In this document: positions 28,693 to 38,138 of the stretch, piece by piece
Position numbering within the stretch: the first letter of the stretch is position 1
How the letters are laid out: each line of letters starts with the position of its first letter
Assembly (NCBI RefSeq): GCF_026113935.1
Contig: NZ_JAPEUL010000007.1
Location: 372,001 to 436,000 of the forward strand
Direction: 5' to 3'
Origin: Marinomonas rhodophyticola
GTDB taxonomy: Bacteria; Pseudomonadota; Gammaproteobacteria; Pseudomonadales; Marinomonadaceae
Length of the DNA: 64,000 nt
Made by a program: the position numbers and the translations under genes
Notes under the pieces: generated by a model
What the model was told of the DNA's origin: nothing
Databases searched by the model: none
The model's input: the letters and a program-made list of their open reading frames with translations, nothing else

Positions 28693-29595
28693 CTATGTAG
28701 ATTGTTTGGTTTTTTTCGCTACGTTTTGTACAAACAGCCCAACAAGAATGCACGCTAGACCAATGATAGTGGAATTTAGGATGGGTTCTCCTGCAAATTG
28801 TGACAACCAAATAATGGACAGCAAAGGGGATAAAAAGATGAGGTTAGCGACTTGGCTGGCGTTTGTTGTTAATTTCATTGCTTTGTTCCATAAAACAAAA
28901 CTTAATCCCATTTCAAACAAACCAATATAAATGGCGCCCCACAAGCCATTGTTATCCCACTGCGTTAGCTCTCCAGTGATACCCGCAAAAATAAGTATTA
29001 ATGGCAATGCAAAGGCGAAGTTTAGCGTAATACCTATTAGGCTAGGACGGTTATCTTTTGTGTTTAGTAGCCAATAAAGTGCCCAAATAATAGTGCTAAA
29101 TAGAGCGAATGCGACACCAGAAGCATTGGAAAATTCTAATGAGCCAATCTGCCCACGGGTTGAAATATATAAGACACCAAAATAGCAGGCTCCAGCGGCG
29201 AGATAGTCTGCAGGTTTAAGTCGCTGCTTGAGAATGGGCACGGCCATAAAGCTTAACATGATTGCCCAAGTATAGTTGATGGCCTGTGCCTCCTGAGCGG
29301 GAAGGGTGTTGTAGGCTTGCAGTAATATTAAGTAATAAAGAAATGGGTTAATAGCACCAAAAAACAAAGATGACTTCCACGTTTGTTTTGCTATGGTCAT
29401 TAACGACTTTATTTCGCCTTTATACATAATTAGGCTAACTAAAAAGAGCAGCGATATTAGATTGGCGACGAGCAGAAGCTGTGTTGGGGAAAAATGTCTA
29501 AGAGACAGTGAAAAGGCTGTTGCAACCGTTGACCAGAGTAAAACAGCGCCAAGCCCAAAGAGCATGGCTTGGCTATTGTTGGAAAGTTTGCTCAT
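28693..29595 (-). CDS. EamA/DMT-family transporter
   Basis: 300-residue, ten-helix inner-membrane protein beginning MSKLSNNSQAMLFGLGAVLLWSTVATAFSL. Two EamA repeats; FEMGLSFVLWNKAMKLT is typical of aromatic-amino-acid and threonine exporter relatives. First of two tandem EamA genes, 67 bases after the MipA-type gene. Function not assigned. Confidence 0.85.
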   Translation of the reverse strand: MSKLSNNSQAMLFGLGAVLLWSTVATAFSLSLRHFSPTQLLLVANLISLLFLVSLIMYKGEIKSLMTIAKQTWKSSLFFGAINPFLYYLILLQAYNTLPAQEAQAINYTWAIMLSFMAVPILKQRLKPADYLAAGACYFGVLYISTRGQIGSLEFSNASGVAFALFSTIIWALYWLLNTKDNRPSLIGITLNFAFALPLILIFAGITGELTQWDNNGLWGAIYIGLFEMGLSFVLWNKAMKLTTNASQVANLIFLSPLLSIIWLSQFAGEPILNSTIIGLACILVGLFVQNVAKKTKQST

Positions 29596-29662
29596 CAGGT
29601 TTATTCCGAAGCCTTTGTTTGTGGTAAAGCGTTTTAGTTCGCGGTTTCAAGTTGCGGCTGTT

Positions 29663-30388
29663 TTAGAAGGACAGGCTAACACCCGCTAACACAGAAGTAA
29701 TGGTGTTATCTTCTACGATAGGACTTTTTAGAATGTCTTTATCGAATCGTGTATGACTGATACCAAGCATGAGGTTAAGGCTTTTAAACACGGGGTAGAT
29801 CCCTCTTACTCCATAGCGAATGGAAGAAATAGCATCTGTATCATAGGCATCAATTGCACCGCCTGTTCTCGCTGATTCTGCTTGAGATACACCAAATAGG
29901 TGGTTGCTCATTTTACTGTCCATATACCGATAAGCGATGGATGGGATCACTGTCCAAGCGCCAGCAGCAATAGGGTATCCCGCCGATATTTGTGCGTAGT
30001 AGCCATCATGTTCGCCGCTTATATCCTGCGCTATCTTTGTGGTAACTGGACCTAGCTGATAGGATGCAAATGCCATAATACTGGCGTCCCTATCATCGAG
30101 CTGCCTAATATTGGCATTATTTGAGTCATCGGGATCGAATCCTGTGCTTTCGTAAGATAAGCCCACTGACATGTTTTGGGCCGACTGTTTGGGTAGAAAA
30201 CGATAGCCGATTTCAGGTAGGCGAAGGAAGAAGTGTTCGCCTTCATAACTAAAGTTAGGTAAAAAAGTAGACTCAGAATCCGTGTCTTTATAGAGGGAAT
30301 CTGACTTGACTGCAATGATGCCCAAATTGGTGTCGGCCTGAGCAAAGACTGGAATAGCCAATAGCAGTGTTAAGCATACTTTTTTCAT
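29663..30388 (-). CDS. MipA/OmpV-family outer-membrane protein
   Basis: 241-residue beta-barrel protein. A signal peptide (MKKVCLTLLLAIPVFAQA) is followed by amphipathic strands and ends in the aromatic LSF expected of an outer-membrane barrel. GEHFFLRLPEIGYRFLPK and GGAIDAYDTDAISSIRYGVRGIYPVFKSLNLM match the MipA/OmpV pattern. The ATG at 30388 gives the signal peptide; a start six codons earlier would spoil it. It precedes the two EamA genes on the same strand. Confidence 0.85.
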   Translation of the reverse strand: MKKVCLTLLLAIPVFAQADTNLGIIAVKSDSLYKDTDSESTFLPNFSYEGEHFFLRLPEIGYRFLPKQSAQNMSVGLSYESTGFDPDDSNNANIRQLDDRDASIMAFASYQLGPVTTKIAQDISGEHDGYYAQISAGYPIAAGAWTVIPSIAYRYMDSKMSNHLFGVSQAESARTGGAIDAYDTDAISSIRYGVRGIYPVFKSLNLMLGISHTRFDKDILKSPIVEDNTITSVLAGVSLSF

Positions 30389-30572
30389 GAAAACTATGTC
30401 CGTCAAAAAGAGTTAAGTAAAAGGGCGCAAACAAAAATCCATTTGATTTTATGGTCTTTGATTAGAGCTGTAAAACATTTTCGTAGAGTGCGTATTTATT
30501 GCTTTTTTGGGTTTACATGGCGCCACCGAAAGCGACTTTTTTATGGTTTTCAGAGTTGGTGTGTTGATTTCG

Positions 30573-30602
30573 TTTACTTATTGTCCACTCGTGCTATATA
30601 AT
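30573..30602 (+). promoter_or_regulatory. Sigma-70 promoter of the rpsF operon
   Basis: TTTACT (30573-30578), an 18-base spacer and a perfect TATAAT (30597-30602) lie about 90 bases before rpsF. The rest of the 300-base gap from 30389 holds only the upstream region of the MipA gene and this leader. Confidence 0.7.
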
Positions 30603-30623
30603 GCGCGTCCCTGTAAATCAATA

Positions 30624-30685
30624 CTCCTTGTCTCACAGCTTTATCACAGGGGAAGCAAGCGTGGAGACTAAGAACCCATAAGGAG
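30624..30685 (+). promoter_or_regulatory. rpsF leader hairpin hiding the ribosome-binding site (candidate S6:S18 autoregulatory element)
   Basis: CTCCTT (30624-30629) pairs with AAGGAG (30680-30685), the rpsF ribosome-binding site. GTCTC (30630-30634) pairs with GAGAC (30664-30668), and GCTT with AAGC closes the tip. An 11-base bulge with CCC lies on the 3' side. S6:S18 feedback on rpsF leaders is established in E. coli; that this is the same motif is inference. Confidence 0.6.
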
Positions 30686-30690
30686 CTTAA

Positions 30691-31095
30691 ATGCGTCATT
30701 ATGAAATCGTCTTTCTGGTTCACCCAGATCAAAGCGAGCAAGTACCAGCAATGGTAGAGCGTTACACTAACCTAATCACTGAAGATGGTGGTCAAGTTCA
30801 CCGTTTTGAAGATTGGGGCCGTCGTCAACTTGCTTACCCAATTAACAAAATTCACAAAGCACACTATGTTCTAATGAACATTGAGTGTTCTGACAGTGTT
30901 TTGTCTGAACTAAACGACACTTTCCGCTACAACGATGCCATCATCCGTAACTTGGTGATTCGTCGTAAAGATGCGGTAACTGACGTATCTCCTATTAAAG
31001 CTTCTGAAGGTCGTGAAGATCGTCGTTCTGCTCCTCAACGTGAAGAGCGTCACCACGACAATTCTGACGAAGTATCTGAAGAATCTGAAGATTAA
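30691..31095 (+). CDS. rpsF: 30S ribosomal protein S6
   Basis: 134 residues. The S6 fold is clear from [39 protein letters not shown] and [10 protein letters not shown]. The acidic, serine-rich tail after residue 100 is typical of gammaproteobacterial S6, which is post-translationally glutamylated in E. coli. First gene of the rpsF-rpsR-(membrane protein)-rplI operon. Confidence 0.98.
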   Translation: MRHYEIVFLVHPDQSEQVPAMVERYTNLITEDGGQVHRFEDWGRRQLAYPINKIHKAHYVLMNIECSDSVLSELNDTFRYNDAIIRNLVIRRKDAVTDVSPIKASEGREDRRSAPQREERHHDNSDEVSEESED

Positions 31096-31118
31096 TCTAT
31101 TTTTATTAGGAGACACTC

Positions 31119-31349
31119 ATGGCTCGTTTTTTCCGTCGTCGTAAGTTCTGCCGTTTTACAGCAGAAGGCGTTAAAGAGATCGATTACAAAGATCTAGACA
31201 CACTGAAAGGTTACATCACTGAAACTGGTAAAATCGTTCCTAGCCGTATTACTGGCACTAAGGCTCGTTACCAGCGTCAGCTAGCGACTGCAATTAAACG
31301 CGCTCGCTACATTGCTTTGCTTCCTTACACTGATAGCCATTTTAATTAA
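31119..31349 (+). CDS. rpsR: 30S ribosomal protein S18
   Basis: 76 residues beginning [17 protein letters not shown], with the conserved [19 protein letters not shown] core that contacts S6 and 16S rRNA. AGGAGA precedes the ATG. 23 bases after rpsF. Confidence 0.98.
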   Translation: MARFFRRRKFCRFTAEGVKEIDYKDLDTLKGYITETGKIVPSRITGTKARYQRQLATAIKRARYIALLPYTDSHFN

Positions 31350-31370
31350 TAGGCTAAAGAAGCGCTTTAT

Positions 31371-32230
31371 ATGAGTGGTTTAGCAAATTGGGTAATGAAA
31401 AAACGTCTTAATGCCATAATAGGTGTTATGGTGTTTGGTCTAATTCCTATGATGTTTTGGCTGGCCGCTGCAATCCTTGGATTGGTGGTGCTTCGCAAAG
31501 GTGTAAAAGAAGGAATACCTGTATTAGCTTGGGGATGTTTACCAGCGTTTGTGCTGTGGATATACCAAGGCGATGCAACGGCACTTATGGTATTAGTCGA
31601 TGTGATGTTGTTGGCCTATTTGCTTAGATCAACCATGTCATGGAGTTGGGTGTTATTAGCTGGCAGCTTTTTAGCGGTCGTTAGCACTCTGCTTCAGCCT
31701 CTTTTGATGGCTGATGTTTTGAATTTGGCTGTTGCCTTGGTTCAAAAAGTATTGGTTTCGGAAGGTGTTGAAGTTCCCGATAAAGATATGATCTTTAACC
31801 AAGCGGTGATGGCTGTGTCCATCTTCCAAGTGGTGATTGCCGTGATTTCGCTGTTTTTGGCGAGAAAGTGGCAAGCAGGATCTATAATCCTGGCGGTTTA
31901 CGCGCAGAATTTCATCAATTGAGGCTGCCGATCGCGTTTAGTTTGGTGTTGGGTGGAATGATTCTTGTAGGGGAATCCTTAGGTGGGTCCTTTGCTATTC
32001 TGTCTCAAGCTGCTATTCCTGCATTAGTGTTGCTTGGGCTTGCTTTAGTACATGGTGTTTTAGCAAAAAAAGAAATTGGGGTTGTTGGACTGATCGCATT
32101 TTACCTTGTGGGATTTTTTGTTTTGAATGTGTATTTCGCGAACGTGTTAGTCGCACTTTGTGTGATTGATAGTTTTGTGAATATTCGTTCTAGAATCCAA
32201 GGTAAGGCGTCCAACTCAAGTGATAGCTAA
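31371..32230 (+). CDS. DUF2232/YybS-like membrane protein, one frameshift
   Basis: Polytopic inner-membrane protein of about 286 residues. The frame breaks near 31877-31881, where one missing base separates ARKWQAG from IYNPGGLRAEFHQLRLP; the repaired joint is the best conserved part of the family. About eight hydrophobic segments span both pieces. It sits between rpsR and rplI, as its homologue does in Pseudomonas, in the place E. coli has priB. Function unknown. Confidence 0.82.
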
Positions 32231-32252
32231 TGATTAATTAGAGGTGATCGAG

Positions 32253-32696
32253 ATGGAAGTTATTCTACTCGACAAAGTAAACAAGCTAGGCGGTATTGGT
32301 GACGTTGCAGTTGTTAAACCAGGCTATGCTCGTAACTTTTTGATTCCAAACAAAAAAGCTGTAATGGCTACTAAAGCTAACTTGGCTAGCTTTGAAGAGC
32401 GCCGTGTTGAACTTGAAGCTCAAGCAGCAGAGCGTAAAGCGGCTGCTGAAGCTCGTGCTCAATTGCTAGAAGGTAAAACTTTCACTATCGCTGCGAATGC
32501 TGGTGACGAAGGTAAGCTTTTTGGTTCTATCGGTACTCGTGACATCGCTGATGCTATTTCTGCGCAAGTAGCAGTAGAGAAAGCGGAAATCCGTCTGCCA
32601 GAAGGCGCGATTCGTCACACAGGTTCTTTCGAAGTAGACGTTCAACTTCACGCTGAAGTGATTGTAACGGTTACTTTGTCTGTAATCGCTGAGTAA
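32253..32696 (+). CDS. rplI: 50S ribosomal protein L9
   Basis: 147 residues starting [30 protein letters not shown], followed by the long connecting helix rich in Ala, Glu and Arg and a C-terminal domain with [16 protein letters not shown]. The ATG at 32253 follows GAGGTGATCGAG; an in-frame start nine bases earlier is less likely. Last gene before the strong terminator. Confidence 0.98.
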   Translation: MEVILLDKVNKLGGIGDVAVVKPGYARNFLIPNKKAVMATKANLASFEERRVELEAQAAERKAAAEARAQLLEGKTFTIAANAGDEGKLFGSIGTRDIADAISAQVAVEKAEIRLPEGAIRHTGSFEVDVQLHAEVIVTVTLSVIAE

Positions 32697-32747
32697 TTTG
32701 TTTCGATAAATTACTTAAGAGAGATGCGAATCTTTCTTGAATAAGAG

Positions 32748-32783
32748 AAGGGTGTCTTGCTATTGCAAGATGCCCTTTTTTTA
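32748..32783 (+). terminator. Rho-independent terminator of the rpsF operon
   Basis: A 13-bp stem (AAGGGTGTCTTGC at 32748-32760 with GCAAGATGCCCTT at 32765-32777, two G-U pairs) with a TATT loop is followed by a T run. It separates rplI from dnaB. Confidence 0.93.
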
Positions 32784-32828
32784 TTAGCGTGATAAGCTAA
32801 TCTTCCTGTTTTTTCTGTCTCTGTATGG

Positions 32829-34214
32829 GTGTTTTGCGTGCAACTAAATGATTCTGAAGTCGCTTCTATTAAATTACCGCCATATTCCATTGAAGCTGAG
32901 CGTTCTGTTGTTGGTGGCTTGATGCTTGATCCCCAAGCTTGGGAAAGAGTCTCTGAGTTGGTTATTGCGGATGATTTTTATCGTCCAGAGCATAAGTTAA
33001 TTTTTACTGTTATTGCACGCTTAGCCGATGAATCTGAACCGATTGATGTGGTGACCATTGGTGAGCGCCTTGATAAGCGCGGTGACTTAGAGTCTATTGG
33101 TGGCATGGCTTATCTTATCGAGGTGGCTGAAGCGACTCCTAGTGCTTCGAATATAGCAGCCTATGCCGATATTGTGCGAGAACGCTCCATCTTACGTCGC
33201 CTTATCTCTACGACCAATGATATTTCAGCGCGTGCGTTTCATCCAGAAGGTATGACGGCAGCTGAGGTATTGGATGAGGCTGAGCGGAAGATATTTCAGA
33301 TCGCGGAAGGCGGTGAGAAAAAAGGTGGGCCACGAATTGCCGCGGATATCTTGAGTGCTACGGTGGATAAAATTGATGAGCTTTATCATCAAGATGGCGC
33401 AATTACAGGCTTGAGCACAGGTTTTACGGATTTAGATGCGATGACAGCGGGTTTGCAGCCCGCAGATTTGATTATCGTTGCAGGTCGCCCATCCATGGGT
33501 AAGACGACTTTTGCTATGAATTTGGTGGAAAATGCTGCCATGATCAGTGATAAGCCTGTTATCGTGTTCAGTTTGGAGATGCCTGCGGAATCATTGATGA
33601 TGCGTATGCTTTCTTCTCTTGGGCGAATTGATCAGACACGTATGCGTTCTGGTCAGTTGGTTCAAGAGGACTGGGATAAGTTGATGTCAGCGGTAAAAAT
33701 GCTCAAAGACCGCAAGCTATTTATCGATGATACGGGTGGTATCAGTCCAACGGAAATGCGTTCTCGTGTGCGCCGTATTGCTCGAGAGCATGGTGGCGTC
33801 GCCATGATCATGGTCGATTATCTTCAGTTGATGCAAATTCCAGGTTTTACTGAAGGTCGTACGAATGAGATCTCAGAGATTTCTCGATCTCTTAAAGCTA
33901 TAGCCAAGGAAATGGATTGTCCAATGGTTGCGCTTTCTCAACTTAACCGTAGCTTGGAGAACCGTCCTAATAAACGCCCAGTAAACTCAGATTTGCGTGA
34001 ATCTGGGGCGATCGAGCAGGATGCGGATGTGATTTCTTTTGTTTATCGTGATGAGGTATATCACGAAGACACGCCTCATAAAGGTATTGCGGAAATTATT
34101 ATAGGTAAGCAGCGTAATGGTCCAATAGGTACTTGTCGATTGGCGTTTGTGGGTAAATATACTCGATTTGAGGATTTAGCACCGGATGCGTATCGAGATT
34201 TTGATGACGAGTAA
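32829..34214 (+). CDS. dnaB: Replicative DNA helicase DnaB
   Basis: Hexameric 5'-3' helicase of the replication fork, 461 residues. The N-terminal domain has PPYSIEAERSVVGGLMLDPQAW; the RecA-like domain has Walker A GRPSMGKTTFAMN, Walker B MIMVDYLQLM and the DnaB signature LSQLNRSLENRPNKRPVNSDLRESG. The start is GTG 32829 or the in-frame GTG 32838; an ATG at 32825 is out of frame. No intein is present. Confidence 0.97.
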   Translation: MFCVQLNDSEVASIKLPPYSIEAERSVVGGLMLDPQAWERVSELVIADDFYRPEHKLIFTVIARLADESEPIDVVTIGERLDKRGDLESIGGMAYLIEVAEATPSASNIAAYADIVRERSILRRLISTTNDISARAFHPEGMTAAEVLDEAERKIFQIAEGGEKKGGPRIAADILSATVDKIDELYHQDGAITGLSTGFTDLDAMTAGLQPADLIIVAGRPSMGKTTFAMNLVENAAMISDKPVIVFSLEMPAESLMMRMLSSLGRIDQTRMRSGQLVQEDWDKLMSAVKMLKDRKLFIDDTGGISPTEMRSRVRRIAREHGGVAMIMVDYLQLMQIPGFTEGRTNEISEISRSLKAIAKEMDCPMVALSQLNRSLENRPNKRPVNSDLRESGAIEQDADVISFVYRDEVYHEDTPHKGIAEIIIGKQRNGPIGTCRLAFVGKYTRFEDLAPDAYRDFDDE

Positions 34215-34306
34215 GTCATTATTGGTGTACTTTTAAGCTATCTACAAAGAATCATAAATCACACAATATGTGATAAAAATAATTACTATAAAATCGAGAG
34301 TTGTTT

Positions 34307-35869
34307 ATGCGAAAAATGCCAGTAACAAATAAAGAAAATGATTTTCCTGAAAGCTATGTTCTAGTTTCCAGCACCGATGTGAAAGGACGTATTACCTTTG
34401 TTAATGATGTTTTCTGCGAGGTGGCTGGTTATGAGCGCGAAGCGCTGATTGGTAAGGCTCATAATATCATTCGTCACCCTGATGTTCCTGCGGCTGTTTT
34501 TGCTGATATGTGGTCAAACTTGAAGCAAGGCAAAAGCTGGATGGGGTTGGTGAAAAATCGTTGCGAGAACGGTGATCACTATTGGGTGAGTGCGCATGTG
34601 AGTCCGCTGTTGGATGGCAGTAAGGTAGTGGGTTATGAGTCCGTGCGTCGCAAGGCGACTCGGGATGAGATTCGGCATGCTCAATCAGTTTACGATCGTC
34701 TTAATGTCGGTAAGGGCTTGGTGCCAATGTCGACTAAGATGATGGCATATCTCGCCAATTCTGCTTGGCCTCTAATGTCTTGTTTTGTGCTGTTGGCTTT
34801 ACTTGGATGGTTGTCAAATGGTCTTGAACTAAAATTAGCCGGATCCGTTTTGGCTATATTGGGCATTTGGCTGATTTATCATCAAAGCCAATCGTTGAAT
34901 GCGGTGGTGTCAGGGCTATCTTCTGAGGCGCACAACCCGATAGGGCAATATCTGTACTGCAAAACGGTTGGCGCAAAAGCGGCCATCAAGTTTGCTAAAA
35001 TTCACCAAGAGGCTGCCGGAAATACCTTCCGATACCGTCTTAAAGAAGGTGCTCAGCAGCTTCGTAAGCGAGCGTCTGAAGCGAAAGCCAGTGTGACAGC
35101 GAATTTAGGTAATTTTAATAAGCAACGTAATACTTTCCAAGATGTAGTCGCGGCAAGTTCTCAATTGTTGTCTAGTGTGACACATGTTGCAGAGCATGTT
35201 CATGTGGCGGTTGAGGCAACGGAGTCTGTTGGTGAGTTGTCCCGAGGTAGCCGCTTGCTTGCCCAGCAAACTGGCGCAACCATGCGTCAGGTTTACCAAG
35301 ACATATCTGATGCGAAAAAAGTGGTGGCGGTGCTGGCAGAGCGCAGTGATAGCATTAATGAAGTGGTGAATTCTATTAGTGGTATTGCGGAACAAACCAA
35401 CTTGTTGGCTCTTAATGCGGCCATTGAGTCAGCTCGTGCTGGTGAGGCTGGGCGTGGTTTCGCCGTCGTAGCGGATGAAGTTCGTGCTTTGGCGATAAGA
35501 ACTCAGAATGCAACACAAAGTATCCATAGCATGACAGAAGAGCTGAAGAAAAATACTGCGGACGTGACCAGTACCATTGATAAAGGGACGACGGTTGCCC
35601 AGCAAGGGGTTGATAGTGTTAACGATGTTGCGCAAAAAATGAGTGATATCGAAGCGGCTATTAAGCGTGTTGTTGAAATGACAGCACAAATTAATGTTTC
35701 TTCAGAAGAGCAGGCAAGTGTAGCACGTGACCTTAACGATAAAATGCAAGAAGTAGATGCGCTGAGTATTAACAGTATTGAAAGGGCAGAAAATATCGTG
35801 ATCAACATTAGCCATATTGAAGAAGAGGCGTATGAGCAGGGAAATCTTGCAGAACGCATGAAGCAGTAA
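34307..35869 (+). CDS. Aer-like PAS energy-taxis receptor (methyl-accepting chemotaxis protein)
   Basis: 520-residue chemoreceptor. The N-terminal PAS domain (about 15-120) carries the FAD-type Aer pattern [16 protein letters not shown] and KNGDHYWV-like residues ([15 protein letters not shown]). Hydrophobic segments at about 150-190 anchor it without a periplasmic domain, as in Aer. The C-terminal signalling hairpin is intact ([37 protein letters not shown]). It probably senses redox or oxygen and signals to CheA/CheW. The ATG at 34307 follows GAGAG; a TTG two codons upstream is less likely. An inverted repeat ATCACA-N5-TGTGAT lies at 34258-34274. Confidence 0.9.
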   Translation: MRKMPVTNKENDFPESYVLVSSTDVKGRITFVNDVFCEVAGYEREALIGKAHNIIRHPDVPAAVFADMWSNLKQGKSWMGLVKNRCENGDHYWVSAHVSPLLDGSKVVGYESVRRKATRDEIRHAQSVYDRLNVGKGLVPMSTKMMAYLANSAWPLMSCFVLLALLGWLSNGLELKLAGSVLAILGIWLIYHQSQSLNAVVSGLSSEAHNPIGQYLYCKTVGAKAAIKFAKIHQEAAGNTFRYRLKEGAQQLRKRASEAKASVTANLGNFNKQRNTFQDVVAASSQLLSSVTHVAEHVHVAVEATESVGELSRGSRLLAQQTGATMRQVYQDISDAKKVVAVLAERSDSINEVVNSISGIAEQTNLLALNAAIESARAGEAGRGFAVVADEVRALAIRTQNATQSIHSMTEELKKNTADVTSTIDKGTTVAQQGVDSVNDVAQKMSDIEAAIKRVVEMTAQINVSSEEQASVARDLNDKMQEVDALSINSIERAENIVINISHIEEEAYEQGNLAERMKQ

Positions 35870-35888
35870 GTCGCAAAAAAGAATATTT

Positions 35889-35962
35889 TGTAGATCGTGC
35901 CTTTAGGCCGGCAATGCTTGATTCCTTGAATTAGCTTTTGTCGGCATAAATGCCGACCTACA
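35889..35962. repeat. Inverted pair of REP elements (BIME-like) with GTAG heads
   Basis: Two related imperfect palindromes face each other between the aer-like gene and bioA. The left one starts GTAG at 35890 and reads about 35890-35914. The right one, on the minus strand, is TCGGCAT-AA-ATGCCGA (35941-35956) followed by CTAC (35958-35961), the complement of GTAG. A GTAG tetranucleotide before a palindrome is the hallmark of REPs mobilised by RAYT transposases. No RAYT gene lies in this window. Confidence 0.7.
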
Positions 35963-35992
35963 ACTCATTATTTAACCTTCTGGTCCGGTGGT

Positions 35993-37276
35993 TTAGCAAG
36001 GTTCTTCATTTACTACTTGGTAGATGGCTTTAGCCAATGTTTGCACTTGTTGCTGGCTAATAACATAAGGCGGCATTAGGTAGATGAGTTTGCCAAAAGG
36101 CCGTATCCATACACCAAGTTCGACGAATTTTGGTTGTATTTTGTGTAAGTTAACTGAGTTTTTCAATTCAACAACGCCAATGCCGCCAAAGCACCGCACC
36201 TCTTCAACTTGTTCAAGCTTTGCGCAAGGGGCAAGAGCGGTCTTCATCCAGTTTTCGAGTTGAGTGATCTTTTCTGGAATATTGTATCTCATCAGCAGGG
36301 AGAGGCTGGCATTCGCAGCGGAGCAGGCGAGAGGATTACCCATGAAGGTCGGGCCGTGCATAAAGACGCCGTCATTTTCGCTGATACCCAGGGCAACTTT
36401 GTCGTTTGTTAGGGTGGCTGCTAACGTCATATACCCCCCGTTAGCGCTTTACCGACGCACATGATATCTGGGCAAATGCTGGTGTGATTTGTGGCGAAAA
36501 GTTTTCCTGTTCTGCCAAATCCTGTTGCGATTTCATCAAATATTAGAAGGATGTCGAATTCGTCACACAGAGCGCGTATGTGGTTTAGATATTCTGGATT
36601 ATAGAAGCGCATTCCCCGGCATTTTGCACGACGGAGCTCGATGATGAAGCCTGCTAGCTGATTGTGGTTTGCTTCAAACATGGCTCTTATTTCGTGTAAA
36701 TATTCTGGTTTGACAGGGGTTTCTAGTCCGGTGGGGGGCAGAGATAAAGAACTGTTGTGTCAGTGCACCACTGAATAAATGGTGCATACCATTATCAGGG
36801 TCGCAGACGGACATGGCGGCAAACGTGTCTCCATGGTAGCCACTTTTTGGCGTGACAAAAAATTGTTTGCTTGGTTTTCCTTGAGCATTCCAGTATTGGA
36901 TGGCCATTTTTAGTGCCACTTCAACGGAAACTGAACCTGAATCAGAGAAGAAAACCCGTTGTAGATCGCTAGGACTGATGGCAATGAGTGTTTCGGCAAG
37001 GTCAATAGCGGGCTTGTGAGTGAGTCCACCGAACATGACGTGGGAGAGTTGTGTCAGTTGTTGCTGAATAGCTGTGTTGATTCTAGGATGATTGTAGCCG
37101 TGAATAACACTCCACCAAGATGACATGCCATCAATTAATGTACGTCCATCACTCAGTGTAATTTCACAGCCGACCGCCTTTTTGACCAAAAAGTGTGGGC
37201 TGGGGTTGCTCATGGATGTGTACGGATGCCAGAGAAGTTGTTTGTCTAAATCCAAGTATTCTTGATCTGTTTTCAT
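35993..37276 (-). CDS. bioA: DAPA aminotransferase (adenosylmethionine-8-amino-7-oxononanoate transaminase), four frameshifts
   Basis: PLP enzyme that makes 7,8-diaminopelargonate, the third step of the biotin ring pathway. About 427 residues when repaired (E. coli 429). Domain markers are [38 protein letters not shown], the PLP-side [13 protein letters not shown], the Schiff-base Lys in CVGKALTGG, and [19 protein letters not shown]. Frame changes occur at the C6 run 36733-36738 (one extra), CTCC 36633-36636 (one extra), G4 36614-36617 (one short) and G6 36434-36439 (one short). They sum to zero, so total length is normal. The ATG at 37276 has AAGGTGG upstream. Confidence 0.9.
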
Positions 37277-37286
37277 AAGGTCCACC

Positions 37287-37314
37287 TTGCTTTGTTCTGC
37301 GCATACTAAAGCAA
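37287..37314. repeat. Inverted repeat in the bioA leader
   Basis: TTGCTTT (37287-37293) and AAAGCAA (37308-37314) are perfect 7-base arms with a 14-base spacer, just upstream of the bioA ribosome-binding site. The spacer equals that of the BirA-like operator at 38054-38085, but the arm sequence does not match BirA beyond the outer TTG. It may be an operator or a simple hairpin. Confidence 0.3.
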
Positions 37315-37353
37315 AGCTAGGTCGGATGGCTAGATTGTCATAGTGGTGGCGGC

Positions 37354-38100
37354 TTAATGTGTTTTGTCGGGTGTTCGAGCGATAACCCAGACATCAACGC
37401 GCTCTGCCCCTGCTTTTAATAATAATGTGGTGCAGTTTTCTATTGTACTTCCCGTCGTCATGACATCATCGAATAGTGCGACATGCCCACTGATAGGGGC
37501 GTCAATCTCATAGCTGCTTTGAGGGCTTGTTAAGCGCTCTTTGCGACTAAGCGAATGTTGAGCTTGGGTGTTTTTTACTTTTTTTAGTGGATTGTTTTTT
37601 GGGATGATGGGGCATTTTTTTCCTAGGTGCTGTTTGAGATTTTTTGCTAACTGGTTGGCCATCGTGTTTGTTTGGCAAAATCCACGCTCTTTAATTCGAC
37701 TTGGATGGCTGGGTACATAGAGGATTTGATCTGGCCAGCTTTCGGCTGCATATGACTTAATAAGATGCTTACTTAGCAAATAGGTGAGAGGTCGAACGTA
37801 GTGGGTTCCTTGATGAAACTTAATGCTATGAATCAATGCTTTTATAATCCCCTCGAAGCGATAAGGTGCGATGCACTGTTGGTATGTTGGAGAAGCAGTT
37901 TGGCAGCTTCCACATAGAATGTTGGTGTGGTGAGTGGGTCGTTTGCAGCGGTGGCAGTGAATTGCGTTGAGTGGGAAGCCTTCTTGGCAGGCTTGGCATA
38001 CGGTATTTTTACATTTTGTGTTACAAAGATAGCACTGATTTAAAAATATACTGCAGTAAACCTCTGTTATTTTTTCGGTTGACAGTTTTTTCCAGTCCAT
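37354..38100 (-). CDS. comF: ComF-family phosphoribosyltransferase-like protein
   Basis: 248 residues. The N-terminal third is a cysteine-rich zinc ribbon ([23 protein letters not shown]). The C-terminal part is a type I phosphoribosyltransferase fold with [14 protein letters not shown] as the PRPP-loop motif and [14 protein letters not shown]. ComF proteins are linked to DNA uptake and recombination, but their reaction is not settled. It is divergent from bioB and upstream of bioA on the same strand; comF beside bioB is common in Pseudomonas relatives. Its 5' end contains the proposed biotin operator. Confidence 0.9.
   Translation of the reverse strand: MDWKKLSTEKITEVYCSIFLNQCYLCNTKCKNTVCQACQEGFPLNAIHCHRCKRPTHHTNILCGSCQTASPTYQQCIAPYRFEGIIKALIHSIKFHQGTHYVRPLTYLLSKHLIKSYAAESWPDQILYVPSHPSRIKERGFCQTNTMANQLAKNLKQHLGKKCPIIPKNNPLKKVKNTQAQHSLSRKERLTSPQSSYEIDAPISGHVALFDDVMTTGSTIENCTTLLLKAGAERVDVWVIARTPDKTH
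38054..38085 (+). promoter_or_regulatory. Candidate BirA operator
   Basis: CAGTAAACC (38054-38062), 14 bases, GGTTGACAG (38077-38085). Each half matches seven of nine positions of the E. coli BirA half-sites TTGTAAACC and GGTTTACAA. The E. coli spacer is 16; here it includes a T6 run, a type of site often miscounted in this sequence. It overlaps the bioB -35 and lies inside comF codons. Confidence 0.5.
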
Positions 38101-38106
38101 TAGTAT
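38079..38106 (+). promoter_or_regulatory. Candidate sigma-70 promoter for bioBFHCD
   Basis: A perfect -35 TTGACA (38079-38084), 16-base spacer and TAGTAT (38101-38106, four of six) precede bioB by about 30 bases. The -35 is contained in the right half of the BirA-like operator, so repressor binding would block it. Confidence 0.5.
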
Positions 38107-38138
38107 TGCTCCATTACTTTTTATGGATCGAGGATACT

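Noticed and set aside
34258-34274. ATCACA-N5-TGTGAT as a CRP site before the aer-like gene
   Set aside because: CRP sites have TGTGA on the left and TCACA on the right; here the arms are the other way round.
37971-38138. N-terminal extension of bioB
   Set aside because: The open frame lies in antisense to comF and lacks similarity to BioB; the ATG at 38139 has a good ribosome-binding site.
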